A stretch of 64,000 bases of DNA from Embiotoca jacksoni (GCA_022577435.1 JAKOON010000011.1:4051001-4115000); one strand, 5' to 3'; shown: positions 47,712-60,711, counted from the first letter of the stretch. Notes: generated from the letters alone by a model not told the origin. A program made the numbers and translations.

Positions 47712-48007
47712 ACTTTGTCAGTGGCAGGTCCGAAACTGTGGAACAGCCTCCCCTTCCAGATCAAGTCGTCAGTATTCCAGATTAAACCGAATTTCACTTT
47801 TTATTTTTTTCAGTATTAATTACTGTTCATATTTATCCTTGCGTGTTGTCTAGGCTTAATGTTGTTTTTCTTTGCCCTTTTTGTTATTGCTTAATTTGTT
47901 CTTAATGGCTCAAATCTTTCATGTCTATCTAATTGTTTTGATTCAGTTTGAAGTTGTACAACACTTTGGTCACCTTATAAATTGGATTTATAAATAAAAC
48001 TGACTGG
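47712..48007 (+). repeat. LINE 3' end with the last codons of ORF2
   Basis: The segment starts with a frame reading 'VAGPKLWNSLPFQIKSS', a pattern found at the C-terminal end of L2/Rex-type LINE proteins, and ends in 'acaacactttggtcacctta' and 'ggatttataaataaaactga'. It is 5'-truncated, which is normal for LINE insertions. No target duplication seen. Confidence 0.8.
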
Positions 48008-48170
48008 ACGACTCGTTTGGCATGAAAAACCTAATATTCAGAGATTGTTTAAATCTCAATTATAAACAAATGTATTTGAATGATCATATTAATGGTTTAG
48101 CTTTTTTTTTTACTTTTTATTTGTAATCCCTAACAGGAAAAAAAGTTAATTAGTTAGTTTATTCATTGGA

Positions 48171-48222
48171 CTGGTGCCACGTGATTGGCTGATTGGATAA
48201 ATGCATTACTAAACAAGATTAC
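48171..48222 (+). mobile_element. Possible Tc1-type terminal fragment
   Basis: 'ggtgccacgtgattggctga' then ttggataaatgcattac resembles the inner part of a terminal region found in some fish Tc1-like elements. Too short to be certain. Confidence 0.3.
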
Positions 48223-48227
48223 AGCCA

Positions 48228-48748
48228 AGCGGCGACCAACAGTGACATCACCCATTGGTTTGTGGACTGCCGAAATGAGGCTATGAGTTTGTTTTTCGCC
48301 AGTCATCATCTTGCTAGGCAGTTTGGAGCCAGGTGTGACCATACTTGGATGAGCTGGGGAGAAGCGAGTGGTGACTCGATTTGATTGGAAACCAGAGGAC
48401 GCTACGCCCCATCCACCTCTAGCGGAAACCTGACAAGCTAGACAAGCCTGTCAATCAAACCGATACGCCCCGAAAAACTTTTTTATGATTCATTTCAAAT
48501 TAATGACGGGATTATTCTCAAATGGACTGACAGAAAACTACTAAGGAGCGACTTTAACAAACGAAACCCTAATAACTTGAATTATTGACTTTGCATTTGA
48601 GAAAAGTTTAATGAGAGTCTACGGAGCCAGAGGCTTTTTGGAGCCAACCTCTAGCGGCACTTGGTGGTATTGCAATTTAAGGCACTCCCACATCGGATTA
48701 ATTTTTCAGACCCGAAAGCTTTGTCTACTCTTATCTACAGCCTTTGGT
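48228..48748 (-). repeat. Dispersed repeat family A, copy 4 (inverted, uninterrupted)
   Basis: The reverse complement follows the whole 1772-2451 copy: 'actgt-agata' start, 'gctttcgggtctgaaaaatt', 'taaattgcaataccaccaag', 'gattgacaggcttgtctagc' and the CCAAT/CRE-like end. It lacks the nested retroelement tail found in copy 1, so it gives the original layout of the family, about 520 bases. Confidence 0.85.
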
Positions 48749-51700
48749 TACAGCTAATAAAGTGTTTAGCAAGAGAAGGAAACCGGTGAATTGTTCGACA
48801 GTAAAACTGTTACAAGCAATCAAAACAGATCAGCAAAGTGTGCAAACGTGCTTGGTCATAGTAGGTTCATGTCGCCTACGTGGTGATTAGTTTGGGTATT
48901 TGAGTAAACATTAAGCTGCAGAGCTCACCAACGTAACAAACTCAACATATTCCTTCCTCAGTTATATATTTGTATTGGCAACTAGCCAGTACTCCACATC
49001 TTAAAATCTAAAGTCTCTCGGCTGTAGATACTGGTTCGAGCTGTGCCCCTCTGCCTCCTCTTTATCCCTTGGCACAGCCACAGCCAAGTCTGTGGTAATT
49101 TAATGCTTGCCGCCCAGGCCTTATGATCCTGTGGGAGTGCCTGTGCCCCTGTAAGTGAGGCTGAACGTTTTATCCCGTGGCATTAGTCGTCCATGTTTGA
49201 GTTAATACCCTAGAGTAGAGCTTTTATCCAGAGGCATTAGTGTCTGACACTCCACATCTCAGAATGGGGGAGGCTCCCACTTCCTCCCCTTGCGCCAACA
49301 CTCCCCAATCGTTCTGTGTTGTGTCGCTTTCATCCGCGCTTAGGAGTTGGCAAACTTGGCTCGCATGGGTACTTTCCTCAGATGAAAGATACATGATGAA
49401 GTTACCTTTGAGTCAAGGAAGTCTGCCATTTGCGTTGTCAGACTTATTTTTATTTATTTTTTATCAGAGATGCACTTTAAAGAAAGATGCATAAAATAAA
49501 ATAACTTTCTCAGCTGTTAGTTTGTATTTAAGCTAATTATGTGCTCTTTCCCCAGTACACGCAAGAAACTTTCTTGGCCTAACTTTTTATTCATCTGTGA
49601 CAGAAAGTTGTGAAAAATAATAATATTATGACAAAGATAGGCTGGCAAGTTAACATTATTTAACAACGACATACTAATGTCACCGTGCCGATGATTTAAG
49701 ATCCTAAAGCATTAGGCTTTTTATAATGTGTGATATTTTCATGTAATTAAAATACACGTCTGTTTCACTACTTTCACTGATTCTGTTTCAACAACCGCCA
49801 CCCCCAATACACAGCACACCCACACGCTTTGAAGCACACACGCACGCAAAGATTTGAATGTTGTGTTCAAAGATTAAAATTGTTTGTGTCATTATGGTAA
49901 TGAAAGACAAACAATGTCTCCTGTCATTTAAAGCAATTAGAGTAGAAAATCCCTCTACTTTAATCGATTTATTTTGTATGTCTGCAGCGCATTCCTGGAC
50001 TAATTAATTATTTTATCTTTGTCTAATTTATTCCACCCTTCTAGATTATGAGCTGTTATTTCTATGCCTGATTGCAATGAAGGGGGATTTTGTTCATGCA
50101 CCCCATAAACAAAACATATTACCACAATATAACCATGCAATTATAGTAGGGGGAAAAAAAGAAACATCAGATCTATAAAAGGATATTCAAAACAGTCTGA
50201 AGTCTGTGGAGGATGCTTCTTTTTCCCGCTCTGCCACCAACCAGGCTGATAGCATTGAGGTGCATAAATAAACTCCCTGACCTGTCATTCCACGTTATCA
50301 CATTCATGGCCCGTGCGCCGATTTCAAAACCTGTCTCTTTATTCTGGTGATAACCTCGGGTGACAAAAGCTGTTGCAGTTTGGTATTTCACATTATGGAG
50401 GGTGAATTGTCAACAAACTGCTTCATATGAGGGGAAAAGAAAAGTTGATTCTAGTTACACAGCTTAGTAAAGGAATGTTCGGTAAATTTAACCAAATATA
50501 GTTCCTGTAAAACTGGTATTCTAATAGGGGGTAACTCAGATAAGTGGTTTACAAGAATTTAGTGAAATGGTGATGGTAGAGGATTATTTGAGTTGGGCTC
50601 TTTATAATAAGCAGTAGTGGAGTAACATTTAGGATACAAAATCCAAGGATATCTGTAGACATGATTTGACTGCAACGTCATTATCGTGGTTTTCTTTGCA
50701 CTCCAATTTCTGAATATTTCCACATTCCTTTCATCAGTATTGATGTTTTTCACAGTCCCGTTCAAAGTAAAAATGGTCGGAGGAGTAGAGTTTGTGTAAC
50801 TGCTGAAGTCACGGGAACATCCAATTGACGAAGGAAGTTGTTGTGTTCCAGATATACAATCTTTAATTTATGGTCCCTGGGATTGTGTTGCCTTGCTAAG
50901 CTGCAGTGGGAGGATTTTAACACAAAGAGGGAATTTTCTACTGTGAATCCTGGCCCCCAGTTGGAGTCACACCAGGAACTGATCACAGGCTATTGTGGGC
51001 AGATGGAAATGACTGCAGCAAATAAATCCTTCTGAAGGTACACAATGTATGTATTATGTGGTCATATAGAAATGCCCTCAGGCCCTATTTTCTAAATACA
51101 TTTCTTTATCAATGGAGTCATACTTTCAGTTTTGGTTGTTTTATATGGACAATCTGTGTATTTCTTCTTTTTTTTTCCATCCTTGCTTTCATCACTGGTT
51201 TAAATGAGAATATATGATGTCACGTGCATCTGTGCATTAATCTGTGTTAAGCAGCATTTGACTGAACCTGTGACTGGAGTGGTACGGTGGCTTTCACATA
51301 TTTCCAGCACATTGTCAAATATAATCATATTTGGGTAATTAATGCTGAAGGTTATTTGAAACCAAGTCCTCAAGGGTTTTACAACTGACTTGGAAAAATT
51401 CTGAACATATCCGTGGACAACTAATGTTTCAAAAACATGAATTAATAGAGAGAAAAAAAGCACTTCAGGCCCTAGCTGTACTGTAGGTGCATTATCAACG
51501 ATGATCAGACTGTCTGCATCATAATTCAGTTTGGTTTGTTCTTTGCTGTTACTGTGCAAATTGCAATCTGGATGACACAACATGCATCAAAATTCTAAAC
51601 CATGAAGAACCAAAACATTGCATTCACAAATGTCAGGTTGTTAGCAGACTTACTTCAATAAATTAGTGGTAACAAGCAACATTTTTTAGTTTTTAAACTC

Positions 51701-51786
51701 CAGACCTCTGTAGGGCAAAATAGAGGCGTGTAAGACACTTGCAAGACTTTAACGAGGTAATCACACAGAAAATGATCTGTCTACAC
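48749..51786. other. Unique sequence with candidate regulatory patches
   Basis: No gene or repeat family recognised. 49900-50070 is dense in TAATTA/ATCGAT-type words (gactaattaattatt, ctttaatcgattt) and may be conserved non-coding DNA. 49020-49330 is GC-richer without a coding frame. Confidence 0.35.
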
Positions 51787-52278
51787 CAGGGGTGTCAAAC
51801 TCATTTTAGTTAAGGGGCCACATACTGCCCACTTTCATCTCAAGTGGGCCAGACCAGTAAAACCATAGCATAATAACGCATACATAACGACAATATTTCT
51901 CTATGTTTAAATCATTGGTGAAGGTTGTTGGATGATAAACCCTATTTTAAGGTCTTTCTAGAATAAACTAGAAACATAAAGACCAAAAACTCAAGACATC
52001 AGCCCACTGTTTATCTGCCTGGGCTCTCCTCTGCAGATTCCCTAGCAGCGAACGCTGCTGCCTCCGGAGCAGACGTCGCATTTACGCTGTTTTTGAAGCA
52101 ATTACTGGATCGATTAAAAAAATTACAAAACGTTTGTACTCATAAACCTCCATATTCTCATAGAAATGCAATTTATGTCTTTCTGTAATTTTCACACTTA
52201 GCAAAGTCATCCGGCGGGCCGAGCTGGACCCCCTGGCGGGCCGGATCCGGCCTGCGGGCCGTATGTTTGACACCCTTG
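51787..52278. mobile_element. Complete hAT miniature transposon with 8-bp target duplication
   Basis: The element begins caggggtgtcaaactcat and ends with the near-complement gtatgtttgacacccttg, a terminal inverted repeat of about 14 matching bases. It is flanked by the 8-bp direct repeat gtctacac at 51779-51786 and 52279-52286, the target-site length of hAT transposases. At 492 bases with no transposase frame it is non-autonomous. The right inner part is GC-rich (gccggatccggcctgcgggc). This is a well-known fish hAT family type; the target duplication is still perfect, which suggests a fairly recent insertion. Confidence 0.93.
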
Positions 52279-52627
52279 GTCTACACAGTATCTTGCCGTA
52301 GATTAGCAAGGATTGAAACTTCATCTCCTATACAGTCTGTTCTCTGTGATTCAAGGCCATGAAAGTTGAAAATCAATCAATTCATAATGAAGAATAAGCA
52401 AACCTAAACATTACTTGTTTACCTGCAGGGGGCACAGTGGAAATGCTAACGAAGGCCTGGATTTTGAAATCTCATGGCAGTCTATGCTGCTGTTGGACCA
52501 GTTGTACTGTTTGCTTTGTGTTGGGATGTAGGAGGAGCCGAAGGGATAAAGGTGCAGGTTGCATATTTCCATCCTTTTAATCAAGAGGCATATTTATGCT
52601 CCTGCAAAAAGAGGTTTAAACAGCGGT
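52279..52627. promoter_or_regulatory. Unique sequence with a CTCF-like word
   Basis: 'acctgcagggggcacagt' at 52421-52438 resembles the core of the vertebrate CTCF site. The rest of the interval shows nothing recognisable. Confidence 0.3.
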
Positions 52628-52940
52628 TGTGGTTTGTGGTGGCGGGGCGTGGTTTGGCTCAGCTGCAGGAGGGGCTGATTGGGGGAGTGGCTCAGGGAAC
52701 GGTGCCTGGGAGAGGCTTAATTGGCCTCAGCTGAAACTGATCCCTGATTGTCCCTCTCTGGCTGGATAAAAGGGAGTAGCAGGACACCAGACACGAGAGA
52801 GGACACGGAGTAGCTGGGTGGCTGCGAGACCGACAAAGGGCACAGAAAGTGTGTATGAATGCAACGTATGTTCGTGGTGGAATAAACACCTTGGAAACCC
52901 GACTTCAGCCGACTATCGTCCTTCATGCTGGGAAAACCCA
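52628..52940 (+). mobile_element. Solo LTR, gypsy-type, plus strand
   Basis: The segment starts TGTGG and ends CCCA, flanked by gcggt (52623-52627) and ccggt (52941-52945), a 5-bp duplication with one mismatch. It has a TATA-like word ataaaag at 52766-52772, and AATAAA at 52881-52886, so U3, R and U5 are in the expected order. The U3 carries GC-rich repeats of 'ggggcgtgg / ggggctgattgg / ggagtggctc'. No internal genes flank it, which is the product of recombination between two LTRs. Ends are the least sure part. Confidence 0.6.
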
Positions 52941-55900
52941 CCGGTGGTAGGAAGATGCATGTCACATAGTTATTTTGAGGGGTCTTTGATATGGATATGA
53001 GAAGTTTTTTTCTCTTTTTTTTTTTTCCGGACTGATAAATTGGCCTATGAGGAGGGACACTTAGCTGACCACTGACTCCCCCTCTCAATTAAAAAAGACA
53101 AAAGATTTAGGAACAGACTTGGTGATAAAGGACGTATGTCGACCTCACCTTATGTCAAAATTAATATCAACCTCAGTGGTACAGAGGAGACAATTTTAAT
53201 TCTAAAAAAAAAAAAAAAAAAAAACTATGGACAAGATTTTAGACGAAATAGCTCTTTCATATTAAAATGAGAACAGGACAAAGAGATTTTCCTGATTTTT
53301 GCTTATTTTGTTCATGAAGGTGACAGTTGCTGCCTGTCTGCCATCATTGCTGACCTTAAAGGCATACAGACAGTGGTATCACGAACATTGACCTTGGCAA
53401 CCAGCAGTTGCCCGAGCAACCGTAAACAGTGTTGTTCCCTTGTTAAGGTTTGATGTTAACTGTGTTCTTCTGACACAGGGTGAATCACCTCGACACAGCC
53501 ACCAGTAAAAGACCAACCTTGAGCCAACCTCATACAGAGGAAGGATTAAGTTCTTTCACACACCTTTTAGCTACTGCCATGTATGGTGCAGCCTAATTAC
53601 TATCTCCTCTGATAAGTGTAATTCTTTTAATTACCCTTTTGTGTGTCTGATTGAGATCTTAATTACAAAAGCGTCACTTTAATGTAGATTTTAAAGTGTT
53701 GTACTTTGTTGGTTCCATTGATCTTTCATAATTTCCAGTCCAAAATGTCCTAAATTACAGTTTGGACTGTTTTGAAGTATTCCGTAATTTACTAACCCAG
53801 TGCATAACACACTATTGTGAATTGTGCTTATTTTCCATTTCAGAAAACTCCAACCAGCTCCACTGTCTGTTGTATTGTCTCATTTCCAGCTGAGTGAAGC
53901 CTGTTTTGGTGTCACCCCCCTAGTATTTGGTTTAAGGGCATAAGACCGCTGCAGGCAAAGTAAGTCTGCGGTTCTACATGAAGCACTTTGATACAACAAA
54001 ACCATATTCACTTAAGTTCATTTGTGTGTTCAGCTCTGTTTATGCAGCAAGTCTCATTGAGATCAAGATCTATTTGCGAGAGACCAAAGAACAAATCACA
54101 CACATGCAAGACCAAAACAAGACAACTCTGTCATCCAAAACAAGCACCAGTGTAAACGAAGGTGAATAATATTGAAAATATCAGCAAGTAAAACTCTGTT
54201 TTCTTTCTTTCACTTATTTGGTTCTCTGTTGTAAATTTTGCTCAATAATTCGGTAAATTATGGCTAAGACATCACAGACACAGCTCCTATAATGGAATTG
54301 CCTGTCACCAAATGACAAATTGTGTTTATTAAACATTTGATACAAATTGATCAAACAGTGTATGCCAGCATGAAACCGAGCGAGAGTTAAATGAAGCTTT
54401 GAAATAATTCACGTGAATTTAATTGTTTTCTCTATTGAAATATATCAAAATGTACTTGTGTGCACCAATGAGGAAGATTGTTTAGTTTATTTTTTTATCA
54501 AGTCACAGACGATGTGTGTGTTTTTAGGTGGGAGTCGATAAGAAAGGGAGTAATTTTAAAATCTGTTTATTGGTTTTAAAAACTCTTGTCGCAGTCCACC
54601 TTATTTTCATTGGATTTGCTTGTATTGTATGAGCTTTTTAGAACCCATGGGGTCTTCTGGTACTGGTCTTTTAGTTACACCTGGAATGAAAACCTATTGT
54701 GGGGCATTATTTAGGTCCTACGGTCCACGTCTCTCGTACAACCTCCAGGCTTTAATAAAATCTACTGCATGTTTTGAGCCATGCGATTTACAGGAAAATG
54801 TAACATTTTGCAAAAGCACATGGTTGGGGTTAAGAAATAAGCACATGGCTGGGGCTAGCAGTTTCTCTGTTGCTTGAAGCTCACAAGTTTAGGAGGGAAT
54901 TTTCTTTCAGCTCAAAAGGTCAAAATGACTCGTTATTCTGGTGGGAAATGGAAGAATCCTACACAGACCACAAGAAGTCTCACTTGGCCTGAGTAAATGG
55001 ACATCAGAGCTTTGATGAATGTAATTAATTTATACCACTTCAGTCATGAATTGTTTTTGTTCCCTCAGGACCTCCCTGTTACAGGTAGAGATTATGCTAC
55101 AGGGAGTGGTTGTAAATGCACACTTGTCTCCATTTTCCAGCAGCTAAAAGAGAACTCACCAGCCAAAATTTCGAATGAGCTGATGGGGGGGGGGGATGAG
55201 GGCAACAACAGATTGCAGACTGAGAAAACAGGCTTACAGGCTGGTCGGAAGAGCAAATCCATAGCAGGATGGTTTTTAGCAGATCTGACTCGCAGCAAGA
55301 AATTCCAACAGGGTGCTCTAAGTAGCAGGCATGGCAGCTCTACTGGTGTCTGTGCTGAATGATTTCTGAATGATTTATCAAGTTGCAAGTGGCAGTTCAG
55401 CTGGACTTTGCTCATGAGCGGAATGCAAAGAATCCAGGTTTAGTAAAAGACTGCGGCTGCAGCAATTTGGGGTGTTGGGAATGTCACCTGCTTCTTTGTA
55501 AAGGGGGGAATATGATTCTGCATGTGATGCTACCTACAGCATGAGAAAGCAGGAGTCACAATGTAGCCAGCTGCAAAGGTATCTACACCAGAGTTGTCAT
55601 TTTTGCCTCTGTCAGTTCAACCTGGTTTGAACAACATTTCCAGAATTACAAAGCCAAACCTTGATACGTACTTTTGAAGTAGTTTCATATGAAGCTGCAC
55701 TTTAGGCAAACTGTTGATTGACAAGATTGTATATATTCAAACAATTGTGTCTTAATGAAACAATACACACAACAAGTATTCCTACAGAATTTTCCTTTAC
55801 CATATGAATCAGAGCAATAGTTCATGTTGGCTGCCAGTTTAATGTCGAGAAAAGTTAGAAATGAAACGTCACTGTACTTGCAACAATGTTCGACAAATGT

Positions 55901-56639
55901 CTTTAAAGCCTCTTCTAAGCATTCTTGATGTTGATGCTTTCTGCATAATGAGGCAACACGTCTGCCATTATCAACTGAATCATTCTGCTAATGTTTCAAC
56001 TCACTATGTGGATATGTCATATGTTCAAAGTGCTTTATATCAAATGCGGGTGCTCACGGAGAAGAAAAAGCCAGGGGGCTTATCATGTGGCTCTCCTCAT
56101 TAAAAAATACACTTCAACTTGCTTATGCAATATCTAATAACTTAGCGAGGCAACATGAAGCAACGCAAATAACTCCCAGTTATCAGACAATTATCCACAT
56201 TTTCATTCTGGTGAAATGCATCTGTGAGCGCATTAAAAGTAAAACGGGAATAGTAGGTTTTCATTTCAGTTAACAATTTTCAAACCCTTTTTATCTTGGG
56301 GAAACAGAACCCCTGTGCCACTCAAATGAAGTTTGACTTGTGAATTTATTCAAATGTTTAAAAAAAAAAAAAAAGACAGTCTTACTCAATAATTTACAGG
56401 TTCCATTTAGCCAATAAAACATTTGTAAAAAAGTAAGAAAAAGACTAAGACAATGTTAACTATGATGAGCTGAAGAACAAAACCAAATTCCACAAATAAA
56501 ATAATTTTGGAGTTATCACTTCTTGCTCATTTGGACACAGGACTGTTTTTAACAAATTGAACAAAATAAGCTCAAGTTTGGGTGTTTGGTAGCACGTGGG
56601 AAATTTAGGGTTCTCCAGGCTGAATATAATTGCAACCGT
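52941..56639. other. Unique sequence
   Basis: No gene recognised. A21 lies at 53204-53224; G11 at about 55184-55194. Three aattac words at 53595, 53629 and 53661 are spaced by 34 and 32 bases in a patch (53560-53720) that may be regulatory. A 121-codon frame at 54997-55362 has no domain. Confidence 0.4.
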
Positions 56640-57042
56640 CACAGAGGTGGTACTAACTAAGGTGCAGATGTCCCTGGCTATGGAGCTGCTTGTTTCCGGA
56701 CTGCAAGAGCTGCCCCCACCGACAGTTCATGTGTTGGATCTCTGATGTCCTATTCTCTCTCAGCTCTCTCTTAACTCCAACCGGTCAAGACAGATGGCCA
56801 CCCACCTCTGAGCCTGGTTCTGTCTGAGGTTTCTTCTTGTTAAAAGGGAGTTTTTCCTTCCCTCTGTCAGAGGTTTTTCTCTCTTAAAGGGGAGTCTTTT
56901 CCTCTTGGCTTACACGGGAATTTTTGGGTTCCTCTGTATAATGTTGTAACATTCTGTTGTAAGGACTTTGCTGCGTTAAGTGCCTTGAAATAATCCGTGT
57001 TGTAATGTGGTGCTATTTAAATCAAATTTAATTGAATTGAAC
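56640..57042 (+). repeat. LINE 3' end, plus strand
   Basis: Contains 'aactccaaccggtcaagaca', 'gagcctggttctgtctgagg', 'ttcttgttaaaagggagttt' and the tail 'taatttaattgaattgaac'. This order is a very common fish LINE 3' region. An internal doubling of the 'gttaaaaggggagt' part is visible at 56840-56900. An inverted relative is at 60135-60335. Confidence 0.8.
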
Positions 57043-58964
57043 TAATAAAGTTTGGATTATGTTTCAGTTTTACAGAGAGGAAATAATGCAATGGAACCTC
57101 ATTAAAACTGCTGTGTATGTTGATCTTTATGTAAACTAACTGGAAAAAAGGTATACTTCAAAGATTAGTATATGTTACTGGATAGACTGCCCATTATTAT
57201 GAAAGAATTGGGACACATGGGTTTAAACTGTTTCAGCACCATGGAGAGAGCCAGACAGACTGCGGTTCTGAAACATTAAAAACACAGAGACACTGTGTCC
57301 CAATTTTATGATGTCTGCATTCTAGATAAAATACATTCTGACAAGTCCAGTAGGCCGTCACATTTCAAACGCTGCTCTAAATGAATCCAAGAAAATCAAA
57401 CTTCTGTAGTCAGAATTTGGAAAACATTGTGGGTATTGTTGGTTACATAATCCACTGTGAGCTAATCAGTTATTTATTATAAGCATGGCTGTTAACTTAA
57501 GACAAAACATTTGAATTTACAAAGTCTTTACACCAAAGTGGTCAATTAATCACTGATATGTCTCTTACCTGCAATAATAAAAATAAGTCACTGCAAGTTA
57601 AAAAATAATATACTGTAGGTATGGACTCCATTGTTTGTTACAGCAACATTGGTTTAACCTCTTTGCCAAAACTAAAGCCACCAAAAATATTACTGGAGTT
57701 GTATATGTGTCAGGATGAATGTTGTTCTTACACTTCCAACATGGACAGATATACATGTAACAATCACTCAGTTCTTAATTGTAGTTTGCTCACAACTCTC
57801 TGCCTTGCTATACTATCGATGGTTGACTTCCCCAGCCACGTATTTAAGGTTGTTCTCTGCCATTTTATGCTGGGCAGGTAGTGCAACACGACAGATACTG
57901 TCGGTTTGTCTATTTGCTGGAAACAGCTGTCCACAGTTTTATATGAGGAGGTTGGTGGGATCCTTTGGGGAGGCAGCTATACACTGAGCATAAACCAGTG
58001 AAGCAAAACAATGAGCTAAAAGCAGCTAAGATCCTTGAAAGAGCTGCGACGGTGGATGTTGATTCTCAGTAGGTTTGGCACAAGTTACCATTCGAGTATA
58101 GACATTTCTGATGAAGTGAATTATCAGAGATGCAGAATAAGAAATAGGCTGACACTAGTGCTACAAATTACCTTTATTATCATAACAAATAAATTGTCAT
58201 TCATTCATATGACAAAATAAGTTCCACCTAAATAAACTTTGATTAAGGAGTTGCAAATAGCCTCCAACTTATATTATAAAGAAGAAGACTTTCGACTAAC
58301 ATTATTCCACTCACTGATCTGACCCAATTTTTCACACTACGTCCTGTCTGTCCTGCTACATCGACACACGAGAGCTGCCTAGAGGAGATGTATACCCACC
58401 CCAGGGCTTTACAAAAGGAACTTTCATAGCAATAATGAGTATTGCCCTCATTCCAATTTGACAATTTAGGAAGAGAGAGGACGAGGATATTACTGGCTAC
58501 AATGATCCGATAACTGTGACTTTAATCGTGTCATGATATTTCAGTAAAGCTGACCCCTCATCTGCATACCTCCATCTATGACATCATAGTGCAGAGAGAT
58601 CCACGTGCAAGCAGAGCATAACTGAAGCACAAAGAGATATAGGGATATATAGACTACAACAAAAAGTCATAACCATCTTTAGTTGTGACTGCGGTAAACT
58701 ATTCTTCTGAGGATTAGAAGATGTAGCTCCCATATGCTCCCCAGAGGATCCATAAACACACACAACCTCTGCAAACAAACAATAACCCTGATCTCGAAAC
58801 CAGACTGGAAAACTGGTATATGCATAGCTCATAATGTACATGTTTGGGCTGTTGCTCTTGGACACTGACACATAAAACATGACAAACTTATTAGGAGCCA
58901 TGCTGATCCTTTTGATGACAAACCTCTATCAATATTTTAGAAAATTCCCTGGATTCAGACAGAT
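57043..58964. other. Unique sequence
   Basis: No gene or repeat recognised; open frames up to 105 codons show no domain. Confidence 0.45.
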
Positions 58965-59172
58965 CAAGCCCTAGATCTTTTGGGGGCCGGGGACTAAACT
59001 ATTATTAAAATATGGACATATATACTGATATCAACACATCTGAAAAAATCTCAAGTGTTCCCTTTATTATTAAAAATGTTTTTTTTTAATTATTTTTTAT
59101 TGTGGCTGCAGAGATATACTCTTTTTGCAATTTTCGAGCAGAAACCTAAACAATAGGTGTGTTTTTAAAGGG
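58965..59172 (-). mobile_element. TTAA-flanked miniature element, decayed copy
   Basis: Aligns with the reverse complement of 60712-60910 over its whole length ('aaactattattaaaatatgg', 'gcagagatata', 'gcagaaacctaaa'). The right end keeps aaaggg plus TTAA at 59173-59176. The left end has lost the terminal CCCTTT and carries a G-rich insertion of about 20 bases. Confidence 0.75.
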
Positions 59173-60134
59173 TTAAGCATACAGATTATGGTTCGTTCTG
59201 TGAAGCTTTGCAGAAATGTCAGGCACAAATCCCGACTGGTTATTCATAAGATTCACCTCGGTAACATATGGGTGTGTCCTTTGTGCTGGATGAGCAATGT
59301 CTTGCCAGAATTAGACCTGACAGGGTTATTTCATTTGGGTTCTGTGGGTGGACCAATAAAGAGGGACCAGGATGAAATTAATAGAGGAGATTCTTTCTCA
59401 CAGATATGTCCAGCGGAATTTTCATTAGCAAAAAAGGAGATGAGAAATACTGAGAGGTATTTTACTGTAATGAGGCTGCCTTTCCTTACACTTCACAATT
59501 ATTCTTTTTTCAGAAAGTTCTTTTAAGTCTTGTATGATTCTTACTGTGGAATTACATTGGCATGATTAGGTAACTGATGTCATATTAGAGATTGAATTTT
59601 AGAGGACCAAGGAGGATCAGCTCCCAATAAGATCATGTTGGGCTTCTTACTGTGCATTTGTGACAATCTAAAAGCTTTTTTTTATTATTATTAATTACAT
59701 GACGTATTTAGGCAGAAAAACATCGCCTGCTCTTTTTTTTTTTTTTTAACTCTGAGACCACCAGAAATATAGCAGAACATTTTTAGTTTTTTTTCTTCCC
59801 CAAAAACTTGATATATCATATTTTTACCCTTCCTAAATAGAGACTTCTTATTGTTGAGGCAGTTACAGCTGTCCACTGAAAAGAGCAGAGGCGCAGCTGC
59901 ATGAAGGTGTTCCGAGTTATGGACGTCAAGGTGGTTCAGTAGAGAGATCATTAGGAGTGAAAAACAATTCATTAAATGACAGTTTGACTTACATACATTT
60001 TGGCGGTTAGACTCCACTGATGAGAGGCCACTTCACAGAGTGATTCCCTAAAAAGATGTAGGAGATAGAACAGGACCCCCCCCCCCCCCCACCCCACCCC
60101 AGAGCTTAGACGCTGGAGGTGGTGGAGTGGAATA
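59173..60134. other. Unique sequence
   Basis: A 133-codon frame (59125-59526) starts inside the miniature element and shows no domain. A C15 run lies at 60076-60090 followed by acccc units. Confidence 0.4.
60076..60090. repeat. Poly(C) tract, 15 bases
   Basis: Uninterrupted C15, followed by two ACCCC units. Confidence 0.9.
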
Positions 60135-60335
60135 AGCTTATTTATTTATTTATTTTTATGTAGCACTGAATAACAATGAAAGACATGTCAGGGCACCTAA
60201 GACGGGAACCTAAAAAATGTACAATTCCCATAAGCAATAGCTGGAAGGAGAAACTCCCTTTTAACAGGAAGAAGCCTCAGACAAAACCAGACTCAGAGGC
60301 GGGCGGTCATCTGCATCGGCCGATTGGGAGAAGGG
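60135..60335 (-). repeat. LINE 3' end, minus strand, with (AAAT)n tail
   Basis: The reverse complement of 60240-60330 matches 56775-56865 ('ctgttaaaagggagtttctc', 'gtctggttttgtctgaggct'). Its tail, read on the minus strand, is aaataaataaataaataag at 60137-60158. Coding part absent. Confidence 0.75.
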
Positions 60336-60711
60336 TGATTGGCAAACACTTAAGGAAACTTCTGTTAAGGCGCCCAGGAAAACCAGACGGATCAAGTGGT
60401 GATAAGGAGGAGGCACGCTGCACATCAGGAGGTCTAAAAGGCAGAATGATAGAAGTAAAGGATGATGAACTGATTGGCTCAAAAGCAGGGGTAGAACGAT
60501 CAATGGGCATGCATTGTGTCAACAGGATGAATGAGGGATTTGACAGCATGGGAAAGTGGAAGTAACAAGAGAAAATAGAGCAGCAGGAAAAGCGCGCCCA
60601 CAGAGGAATGAAGATGAAATGTGAGGGAACAGATCCTCCTTATTGAGCTGCATGGATCACCTTTTATCATTTACCAAAAGTCAAAATTGGTTTGTTGATT
60701 TGCCAATTTAA
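60336..60711. other. Unique sequence
   Basis: Purine-rich on the plus strand; the open frame over it begins in the LINE end. Nothing recognised. Confidence 0.4.

Noticed and set aside
60176..60565. 129-codon plus frame as a gene
   Set aside because: Its first half is the antisense of a LINE 3' end.
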